Notes under the pieces: model-generated
Told to the model about the DNA's origin: nothing
Seen by the model: only the letters and a program-made list of their open reading frames with translations
Databases searched by the model: none
DNA from: VRUE01 sp963699225
GTDB taxonomy: Bacteria; Actinomycetota; Thermoleophilia; Solirubrobacterales; 70-9
Direction: 5' to 3'
DNA: 64,000 nt
Assembly: GCA_963699225.1 (NCBI GenBank)
Contig: OY969423.1
Coordinates: 930,001 to 994,000, forward strand
Program-made: the position numbers and the translations under genes
Shown here: positions 57,948 through 64,000 of the stretch, one piece after another
Numbering within the stretch: the first letter of the stretch is position 1
Layout of the letters: each line of letters starts with the position of its first letter

Positions 57948-58718
57948 GTGAGGTCGCCCGACGAAATCGAGCGGGTCAAGGAGCTCTCGGCCAGGCACAA
58001 CAAGTGCGAGATCGCCAGGCTCACCGGCATCCCCCGCAGCACCATCAGCGGCTGGCTCAACGGTCGCGCTCCCCAATTCGCCACCAACCGCACACGAGGG
58101 GGCGGTTGCCTGCGCTGCGGGAACATCAAGCACCCGTTTGCGGGCGCAGCCATCTACGAGTATGCATATCTACTCGGTCTTTACCTTGGCGACGGCTGTC
58201 TGCTGAAACACCCTCGTGGCGTCTACAGGCTCCATGTTTTCCTGGACTCCGCGTACCCGTTGATCGCGGGCGAGTGCGAGGCGGCGATGAGCCTCGTGAT
58301 GCCCGCGAGTCGGGCGAGTTGTCGGCTCCATCCGCGATGGAACATGCTCAACCTGGTCTCCTACTCGACCCACTGGCCCCACCTCTTCCCTCAGCACGGC
58401 CCGGGACGCAAGCACAAACGCAAGATCGCGCTAGAGCCCTGGCAGCAATTGATTGCGGATCGCTACCCCGGTCGCCTACTGCGTGGTTTGATCCACTCCG
58501 ACGGCTGTCGGGTCACGAACGTGATTCGCCATCCGAAGAAGACCTACGCCTATCCGCGCTATTTCTTCAGCAACCGCTCGCTCGACATCCAGGGAATCTT
58601 CTGCGAAGCCTGTGATCAGCTCGGGGTCGCTTGGCGGCAAGATGGGCCCTGGAACATCTCCGTTGCCCGCAGAGACGCAGTTGCGATTCTTGACCGCCAC
58701 ATCGGGCCAAAGCGCTAA
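57948..58718 (+). CDS. HTH-LAGLIDADG homing-endonuclease-like protein, tRNA-linked, intact
   Basis: A 256-residue protein starting at GTG 57948, with GGAGGG (57935-57940) 7 nt before it. The HTH is IERVKELSARHNKCEIARLTGIPRSTISGWLNG (residues 7-39). A CLRC pair (54-57) precedes LAGLIDADG motif 1, LLGLYLGDG (75-83, acid Asp 82). Next comes WPHLFPQHGPGRKHKRKI. Motif 2 is LLRGLIHSDG (177-186, acid Asp 185), then YPRYFFSNRS, FCEAC and IGPKR. Two motifs imply a monomeric endonuclease fold, with the HTH as extra DNA reader. It may be read through from tRNA-Leu(CAA). The paralogue at 56280-57043 is broken. Free-standing nuclease, regulator or tRNA-gene parasite are all possible. Confidence 0.88.
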   Translation: MRSPDEIERVKELSARHNKCEIARLTGIPRSTISGWLNGRAPQFATNRTRGGGCLRCGNIKHPFAGAAIYEYAYLLGLYLGDGCLLKHPRGVYRLHVFLDSAYPLIAGECEAAMSLVMPASRASCRLHPRWNMLNLVSYSTHWPHLFPQHGPGRKHKRKIALEPWQQLIADRYPGRLLRGLIHSDGCRVTNVIRHPKKTYAYPRYFFSNRSLDIQGIFCEACDQLGVAWRQDGPWNISVARRDAVAILDRHIGPKR

Positions 58719-58742
58719 GCAGAGATAGACTGCCGCGCCGGG

Positions 58743-59576
58743 ATGAGGATTCACCACCTCAACTGCGGGACGCTCTGCCCCAACGGGGCACGGTTGATCA
58801 ACGGCGAGGGCGGCTTGCTCGAACAGGGGCGCGTCGTCTGTCACTGCTTGCTGATCGAGACCGACGACGGGCTCGTCCTGCTCGACACCGGCTTCGGCAC
58901 CGAGGACACGCGCAACCCACGTCAGCTCGGGCCCGTCTTCGCGATCATGCGGCCGCGGGCCGAGCTCGGCGAGACGGCGCTGAAGCAGGTCGAGGGTCTC
59001 GGCTTCTCGGCAAGTGATGTCAAGCAGATCGTCACCACCCACCTCGACCCCGATCACTCGGGCGGGCTGCCCGACTTCCCGGACGCCGAGGTGCACATCT
59101 TCGGACGCGAGCTCGACGCGGCGATGGAACCGCGTCTGCGCGACCGGCCCCGCTACCTCCCCGTGCACTGGAAGCACAACCCGAAGTGGGTCCGCCACGA
59201 CGGCGAAGGCGACGAGTGGTTCGGCTTCGGCGGCGTGCGCATCCTGCCCGACCTCGGCAGCGAGGTGCTGCTGATTCCGCTGGCCGGACACTCGCTGGGC
59301 CACAGCGGCGTCGCGATCAAGACCGGCGAGGGCTGGCTGCTGCACTGCGGCGACGCCTACTTCCACCACGACGAGCTCGCCTCTCCTCCCTCCTGCCCCC
59401 CGGGCCTGCGCTTCTTCCAGAACCTCAACAACGCCGACCGGCGCCAGCGCCTGGAGAACCAGGAGCGGCTGCGCGAGCTGGTCGCCCGCCACGGCGAAGA
59501 GGTGCGGCTGCTCTGTTCGCACGACCCGCAGGAGCTGGACCTGGCGCAGGCCGCCGGCAACGCGGCCACGGTGTGA
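58743..59576 (+). CDS. MBL-fold metallo-hydrolase
   Basis: A 277-residue metallo-beta-lactamase-fold protein. The metal motif is TTHLDPDHSGGLPD (His-x-Asp-x-Asp-His) near 99-112, with further ligands in LAGHSLGHSG, CGDAYFHHDEL and a terminal CSHDPQEL. LDTGFGTEDTRNPRQ near 47 is typical of the lactonase-like group. It hydrolyses an ester, lactone or thioester; being translationally coupled (GTGA overlap) to acetoacetate-CoA ligase hints at a related acyl substrate. It follows the HTH-LAGLIDADG gene by 24 bp on the same strand, which may be chance. Confidence 0.88.
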   Translation: MRIHHLNCGTLCPNGARLINGEGGLLEQGRVVCHCLLIETDDGLVLLDTGFGTEDTRNPRQLGPVFAIMRPRAELGETALKQVEGLGFSASDVKQIVTTHLDPDHSGGLPDFPDAEVHIFGRELDAAMEPRLRDRPRYLPVHWKHNPKWVRHDGEGDEWFGFGGVRILPDLGSEVLLIPLAGHSLGHSGVAIKTGEGWLLHCGDAYFHHDELASPPSCPPGLRFFQNLNNADRRQRLENQERLRELVARHGEEVRLLCSHDPQELDLAQAAGNAATV

Positions 59577-61552
59577 GCGACGCGGCACCCGAGAAGCTCT
59601 GGGAGCCCCCTGCCGAGTTGGTCGAGCGCTCGCGCCTGCGCGAATTCATGCGCTGGCTGCAGGCAGAGCGCGGGCTCGGCTTCGCCACCTACGACGAGCT
59701 CTGGCAGTGGTCGGTCGATGACCTCGAGGCCTTCTGGTCGGCGATCTGGGACTTCTTCGGGGTGCAAGCCGATGGCGAGTACGAGCGGGCTCTGGGCAGC
59801 CGCGAGATGCCGGGCGCCGAGTGGTTCGCCGGCACCAGCCTCAACTACGCCGAGCACGTCTTTGCCGGCAAGGACGATGCCGAGACCGCGATTCTGCACG
59901 CCTCCGAGCTGCGCCAGCTCGAGCAGCTGAGCTGGGGCGAGCTGCGCGCCCAGGTCGCCGCGACTGCCGCCGGCCTGCGCGCGCTCGGGGTCGAGCGCGG
60001 CGACCGCGTCGTTGCCTACATGCCGAACATCCCCGAGGCGATCGTCGCCTTCCTCGCCACGGCGAGCATCGGCGCGATCTGGTCGAGCTGCTCGCCCGAC
60101 TTCGGCCCGGCCAGCGTGATCGACCGCTTCGCCCAGATCGAGCCCAAGGTGCTCTTCGCCGTCGACGGCTACCGCTACGGCGCCAAGGACTTCGACCGGC
60201 GCGAGACCCTGGCCAAGCTGCAGGCCGAGATGCCGAGCCTGCTGCGCACGGTTGTCCTGCCCTACCTCGACCCCGATCCCGACCTGGCGCCGCTGCGCGA
60301 CGCGATCCGCTGGGGCGAACTGCTCGCCACCGGCGGGGGGGCCGAACTCAGCTTCGAGCGCGTTCCGTTCGACCACCCGCTCTGGGTCCTCTACTCCTCC
60401 GGAACTACCGGCCTGCCGAAGGCGATCGTGCAGTCGCAGGGCGGGATCCTGCTCGAGCACCTGAAGAAGCTCCACCTCCACGTCGACGCCCACCCGGGCG
60501 ACCGCCTCTTCTGGTTCACCACGACCGGCTGGATGATGTGGAACTTCCTCGTCTCCGGGCTGCTCACCCGCGCCGCGATCGTCCTCTACGACGGCAACCC
60601 CGGCCACCCCGACATGGGCGTGCTCTGGGATCTCGCCGAGCGCGCCAGAATCACGATGTTCGGCACCAGCGCCGCCTACATCGCCGCCTGCATGAAGGCC
60701 GGGGTCGAGCCCGGCGCTGGTCGCGACCTCAGCCAGCTCAAGGCGGTCGGCTCGACCGGTTCGCCGCTTGCTCCCGAGGGCTTCGACTGGATCTACGAGC
60801 ACATCGGCGCCGACACCTGGCTCTTCTCGACCAGCGGCGGCACCGATCTCTGCACCGCCTTCGTAGGTGGCTCGGCCCTGCTGCCGGTCTACCGCGGCGA
60901 GCTACAGGCGCGCGCGCTCGGCGCCGCGGTCGAGGCCTGGGACGAAGACGGGGTGCCGGTGATCGACGCGGTCGGCGAGCTGGTCGTGACCGAGCCGATG
61001 CCCTCGATGCCGGTCCACTTCTGGGGCGATCCCGACGGCAGCCGCTACCGCGAGAGCTACTTCGAGATGTTTCCGGGGGTCTGGCGCCACGGCGACTGGA
61101 TCGAAATCACCTCGCGAGGCACAGCGGTGATCTACGGCCGCTCGGACTCGACGATCAACCGCGGTGGAATCCGCATGGGCACCAGCGAGATCTACCGCGC
61201 CGTGCTCAGCCTCGACGAGATCGTCGACGCGCTCGTCGTCGACGTGCCCCGCCCCGGCACCGATGGCTGGATGCCGCTCTTCATCGTCCTGCGCGAGGGC
61301 GCCGAGCTGGATGACGAACTGCGCAAGGAGATCGCCAAGCGGGTACGCGCCCAGTGCTCGCCACGCCACGTTCCCGACGAGGTCTTCGTGATCGCCGCGG
61401 TACCGCGCACGCTCAGCGGCAAGGTGCTCGAGGTGCCTGTGAAGCGGATCCTGATGGGCACCCCGGTCGCGCAGGCCGCCAGCCGCGACTCGCTCGCCAA
61501 CCCGGCGGCGCTCGACTACTTCACCGAGATGGCGGCGCGGCTGTCCAGCTGA
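59573..61552 (+). CDS. Acetoacetate-CoA ligase (acetoacetyl-CoA synthetase)
   Basis: A 659-residue ANL-superfamily enzyme, normal length, starting at GTG 59573 inside the MBL stop (4-bp overlap). The N-terminal linker LWEPPAELVERSRLREFMRWLQAERGLGF and LGSREMPGAEWFAGTSLNYAEHVF is the acetoacetyl-CoA synthetase signature. The P-loop is LYSSGTTGLPKAIVQSQGG (near 270-288). A5 is FSTSGGTD and A8 is GRSDSTINRGGIRMGTSEIYR. The catalytic Lys is in LSGKVLEVPVKR. Reaction: acetoacetate + ATP + CoA to acetoacetyl-CoA. With HMG-CoA lyase at the window edge it would recycle acetoacetate from leucine breakdown. It overlaps the PAP2 gene by 37 bp. Confidence 0.93.
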   Translation: MSDAAPEKLWEPPAELVERSRLREFMRWLQAERGLGFATYDELWQWSVDDLEAFWSAIWDFFGVQADGEYERALGSREMPGAEWFAGTSLNYAEHVFAGKDDAETAILHASELRQLEQLSWGELRAQVAATAAGLRALGVERGDRVVAYMPNIPEAIVAFLATASIGAIWSSCSPDFGPASVIDRFAQIEPKVLFAVDGYRYGAKDFDRRETLAKLQAEMPSLLRTVVLPYLDPDPDLAPLRDAIRWGELLATGGGAELSFERVPFDHPLWVLYSSGTTGLPKAIVQSQGGILLEHLKKLHLHVDAHPGDRLFWFTTTGWMMWNFLVSGLLTRAAIVLYDGNPGHPDMGVLWDLAERARITMFGTSAAYIAACMKAGVEPGAGRDLSQLKAVGSTGSPLAPEGFDWIYEHIGADTWLFSTSGGTDLCTAFVGGSALLPVYRGELQARALGAAVEAWDEDGVPVIDAVGELVVTEPMPSMPVHFWGDPDGSRYRESYFEMFPGVWRHGDWIEITSRGTAVIYGRSDSTINRGGIRMGTSEIYRAVLSLDEIVDALVVDVPRPGTDGWMPLFIVLREGAELDDELRKEIAKRVRAQCSPRHVPDEVFVIAAVPRTLSGKVLEVPVKRILMGTPVAQAASRDSLANPAALDYFTEMAARLSS

Positions 61553-62181
61553 GCCGGCCGACGCGACTCCAGGCCCGCCGCAAACCTAATCGAGGCGAGC
61601 ACGGCAAAGCCCCAGGCGCCGGCTACGAGGATCCCACCGACGACGTCGCTCGGGTAGTGCCAGTTGAGCACGAGCACCGACCAGCCCATTGCAGCGGCGA
61701 GGCAGGCGCCCAGCGCGGCGACGGCGGGAACCAGCCGCACCGGTACCACGAAGGCAAAGGCGATCGCGATCGATACCACCGCGGTCTCGTGGCCACTCGG
61801 GAAACCGTCCCATTCCAGCTGGTCGGCACCGAGCAGCTGACGGGCGTGGGGGTGGGCGAGCGCCAGCTTGAAGATCTGGGTGGTGAGGTTCGCTCCGGCG
61901 ACGACGGCAAGCGCAGCGACGATGCTTCGCGGGCGCCCGCGCACCCAGCCGACCGCACACGCCAGGGCCAGCATCAGCAACAGCGCCGGCGGATCGCCAA
62001 GGATGGTGACGGCGCTCGCCAGGGAGTTGGAGTGAGGGCCAGATCCGTTAACGAACCTGGCCAGCACGGAGGCATCGAGGCGTTGCACCGAGCCGCTTCC
62101 GTAGGCGAGCAGGGCAACCGCGACCAGCCCGGCCGTGCAGGCGAGCCACCCGGCGAGCGGGGCTTTTACGTTCCTTGCCAC
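61516..62181 (-). CDS. PAP2-family membrane phosphatase
   Basis: A 221-residue protein with about six helices. The PAP2 triad appears as FKLALAHPHAR (motif 1, with His where Arg is common), FPSGHETAVVS (motif 2) and VLVLNWHYPSDVVGG (motif 3, His and Asp). It is a membrane phosphatase of undecaprenyl pyrophosphate or phosphatidate type. The Arg to His difference in motif 1 may alter substrate binding. The 3' end overlaps the acetoacetate-CoA ligase by 37 bp, convergent. Start MARNVKAPLAGWL at 62181 is 34 bp from the carboxyltransferase stop, in the same direction. Confidence 0.87.
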   Translation of the reverse strand: MARNVKAPLAGWLACTAGLVAVALLAYGSGSVQRLDASVLARFVNGSGPHSNSLASAVTILGDPPALLLMLALACAVGWVRGRPRSIVAALAVVAGANLTTQIFKLALAHPHARQLLGADQLEWDGFPSGHETAVVSIAIAFAFVVPVRLVPAVAALGACLAAAMGWSVLVLNWHYPSDVVGGILVAGAWGFAVLASIRFAAGLESRRPAQLDSRAAISVK

Positions 62182-62215
62182 CTGCGAAACGGTAGCGATA
62201 AGGCTTAAGGCGTCC

Positions 62216-63736
62216 TTAGGCAGGGGTCACTGGATTGCGGCGCTCGGCGAAGGGGCGCCGCTTGCTGGCCGCCATCTCGAAGCGCTTGATCAGGTCGGCG
62301 CGGAGGTCAGCGGCATCGACCACAGCGTCGACGACCAGCTCCGAGGCGAGGTGGAGGAGGTCGATGTCCTCAGCGTATTCCTCACGCTTTTGCGCGACGA
62401 ACTTCTCCCGCTCGGCCTCGTCGGAGATCGCCTGGATCTGGTTGTAGAAGACGGCGTTGACCGCCGCCTGCGGGCCCATCACTGCGATCGAGGCGCTGGG
62501 CAGGGCGATGCAGCAGTCGGGCTCGAAGGCCGGCCCGGCCATCGCGTAGAGGCCGGCGCCGTAGGCCTTGCGCACCACCACCGAGATCTTCGGCACGGTC
62601 GCTTCGGAGACGGCACTGATCATCTTCGCTCCGTGGCGGATGATCCCCTGGCGCTCGACCGCTGTGCCAATCATGAAGCCGGGCACGTCGGCGAGGAAGA
62701 GCAGCGGCACGTTGAAGGCGTTGCAGGTCTGGATGAAGCGAGCCGCCTTGTCGGCGGAGTCGACGAAGAGCACGCCGCCGGTGTAGCGAGGCTGGTTGGC
62801 GACGACGCCGACGACGCGGCCGTCGAGCCTGCCGTAGCCGACGATCAGCTCCTTGGCCCAGCGCTTGTGCACGGGCAGGAAGCTCTCGGCGTCGAGCAGC
62901 GAGTCGAGCAGCAGGTTCATGTCGAAGGGCCGGTTCTCGTCCGCCGGCACGATCTCGGCGATCGGCGTCTGCGAGGCCGGCTCGGCCGGCGGTGCCAGCG
63001 GCGGTTGCTCGCGCCAGTTGCCGGGCATGAAGGAGAGGTAGCGCTTGGCGAGGTCGATCGCCTCCTCGTCTGACTTGACCAGGAAGTGGCCGCAGCCGGA
63101 GACGCCGGTGTGCATCTTGGCCCCGCCCATCTCCTCCAGGCTGACCGTTTCGCCGATCACCATCTCCGCCATCCGCGGCGAGCCGAGGTACATCGAGGCG
63201 TTGCCGTCGCGCATGATCACGATGTCGCAAAAGGCCGGGATGTAGGCACCGCCGGCGGCGCTCGGCCCGAAGAGCAGGCAGACCTGCGGCACCTGGCCGG
63301 AGAGCCTTACCTCGTTGTGGAAGATCCGCCCGGCACCGCGGCGACCGGGGAACATCTGCACCTGGTCGGTGATCCGCGCTCCGGCCGAGTCGACCAGGTA
63401 GACCATCGGCACCTGCAGGCTCAGCGCCCGTTCCTGGATGCGGAGGATCTTCTCCACAGTCTTCGGCCCCCAGGATCCCGCCTTGACCGTGGGGTCGTTG
63501 GCCATCAGGGCGACGCGACGGCCGTCGATCGTGGCCAGGCCGGTGACGACGCCGTCTGCTCCCAGCCCCTCCTTGTCCCAGTTGGCCAGCGCGGCCTCCT
63601 CGGCGAAGGAACCGGCGTCGACCAGCCGCTCGACCCGCTCGCGGACCGGCAGCTTGCCCTGCTCCTCGGTCTTTTCGTGGTGGCGCTGCGGCCCCCCGGC
63701 GAGGGCGGCCTCGAGCGCCTGTGCGAAGTCGGACAT
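62216..63736 (-). CDS. Acyl-CoA carboxylase carboxyltransferase (beta) subunit, probably methylcrotonyl-type
   Basis: A 506-residue enzyme starting MSDFAQALEAALAGG (ATG 63736). N-terminal half: VVTGLATIDGRRVALMANDPTVKAGSWGPKTVEKILRIQERALSLQVPMVYLVDSAGARI. C-terminal half: VLFVDSADKAARFIQTCNAFNVPLLFLADVPGFMIGTAVERQGIIRHGAKM and SVVVRKAYGAGLYAMAGPAF. It transfers carboxyl from biotin to an acyl-CoA. The biotin-carboxylase alpha subunit is not in the window. The HMG-CoA lyase gene lies 10 bp away in the same direction, so 3-methylcrotonyl-CoA (leucine pathway) is the best substrate guess; propionyl-CoA is the alternative. Confidence 0.92.
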   Translation of the reverse strand: MSDFAQALEAALAGGPQRHHEKTEEQGKLPVRERVERLVDAGSFAEEAALANWDKEGLGADGVVTGLATIDGRRVALMANDPTVKAGSWGPKTVEKILRIQERALSLQVPMVYLVDSAGARITDQVQMFPGRRGAGRIFHNEVRLSGQVPQVCLLFGPSAAGGAYIPAFCDIVIMRDGNASMYLGSPRMAEMVIGETVSLEEMGGAKMHTGVSGCGHFLVKSDEEAIDLAKRYLSFMPGNWREQPPLAPPAEPASQTPIAEIVPADENRPFDMNLLLDSLLDAESFLPVHKRWAKELIVGYGRLDGRVVGVVANQPRYTGGVLFVDSADKAARFIQTCNAFNVPLLFLADVPGFMIGTAVERQGIIRHGAKMISAVSEATVPKISVVVRKAYGAGLYAMAGPAFEPDCCIALPSASIAVMGPQAAVNAVFYNQIQAISDEAEREKFVAQKREEYAEDIDLLHLASELVVDAVVDAADLRADLIKRFEMAASKRRPFAERRNPVTPA

Positions 63737-63746
63737 CGAGCGGAGC

Positions 63747-64000
63747 CTAACCGCGGTGCCAGTCCACGGGACCGGCCGTGAGCACGTGCGAGCCGAGCGG
63801 CCTTCCAAGTGCTCCTTCCGCCTCTCGTGAGGCGGCGACCAATGCGGGCAAATCGATCCTGGTCTCGACCCCCATCTCGTGCAGCATCGAGACCAGGTCC
63901 TCGCTGGCGATGTTCCCCGTGGCGCCAGGTGGCACCGGGCAGCCGCCGAGCTCGCCGAAGCTCGACTCGAAGGATTCGACGCCCCGCTCCAGCGCGGCGA
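63747..64000 (-). CDS. Hydroxymethylglutaryl-CoA lyase, C-terminal part (cut by window edge)
   Basis: About 84 residues, open to the window edge. The readable protein includes GVESFESSFGELGGCPVPPGATGNIASEDLVSMLHEMGVETRIDLPALV and ends GSHVLTAGPVDWHRG. The GELGGCP-x3-GATGN-x-ASEDLV stretch is the HMG-CoA lyase signature with its conserved Cys. Reaction: HMG-CoA to acetoacetate and acetyl-CoA, the last step of leucine breakdown. The acetoacetate can then be activated by the ligase encoded at 59573. The N-terminal active-site part lies beyond the window. Confidence 0.88.
   Translation of the reverse strand, partial: AALERGVESFESSFGELGGCPVPPGATGNIASEDLVSMLHEMGVETRIDLPALVAASREAEGALGRPLGSHVLTAGPVDWHRG

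Noticed and set aside
56280..58718. Integrated plasmid or phage at the tRNA cluster
   Set aside because: No integrase, no direct repeat of a tRNA 3' end, and no phage genes between the tRNAs. The HTH-LAGLIDADG genes alone do not make such an element.

Overview
The window is GC-rich, densely coding actinobacterial DNA with no plasmid, phage or IS backbone. Several features point to the Thermoleophilia (Solirubrobacterales): a PucR-type regulator, an NHL-repeat secreted protein, a secreted protein made of decapeptide repeats, a secreted protein with a Lys-rich C-terminal tail, F420/deazaflavin-type oxidoreductases, and tRNA-linked HTH-LAGLIDADG genes. This placement rests on recognition of family styles; no search was run.

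Layout. 0-6 kb: a ferredoxin-reductase/acyl desaturase operon, a phosphodiester glycosidase and a GT4 glycosyltransferase. 6-20 kb: tRNA-Glu and tRNA-Leu, then housekeeping and detoxification enzymes (alpha/beta hydrolase, metallophosphoesterase, haloalkane dehalogenase, Nudix, amidase, flavin amine oxidase-like enzyme, MocR regulator), two Ddn-like oxidoreductases and an orphan branched-chain-type ABC binding protein. 20-30 kb: PucR regulator, NHL-repeat secreted protein with a decayed paralogue tail upstream, MsrA, small secreted proteins, the decapeptide-repeat protein, tRNA-Pro and tRNA-Gly, and a PQQ-like propeller lipoprotein. 29-36 kb: a divergent pair of NlpC/P60-like proteins, PPK2, a His-rich secreted peptide, an MFS/MarR drug-efflux pair, and an SGNH hydrolase. 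36-39 kb: a MerR regulator divergent from a second reductase/desaturase operon paralogous to the first.

41-50 kb is a copper/redox island. It holds YcnI (DUF1775), a CopC-CopD fusion, a third exported protein whose mature N-terminus is also predicted to be His, and a small membrane protein. These are followed by an apparent operon of a Met/His-repeat lipoprotein, DipZ, a response regulator, a histidine kinase, a GNAT and a flavodoxin-like reductase. 51-56 kb encodes a processive GT2 with a HEAT-repeat membrane partner and a divergent secreted toroid-like protein, probably for an exopolysaccharide.

56-59 kb is the most unusual part. Three tRNA genes (Trp, Leu-UAG, Leu-CAA) alternate with two homologous HTH-LAGLIDADG genes. 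One is frameshifted and ends 1 bp from a tRNA 3' end. The other is intact, and its ribosome-binding site begins 7 bp after a tRNA 3' end. 58.7-64 kb is an MBL hydrolase/acetoacetyl-CoA synthetase pair, a PAP2 phosphatase, an acyl-CoA carboxylase carboxyltransferase and the 3' end of HMG-CoA lyase. Together these suggest leucine/isovalerate and ketone-body catabolism.
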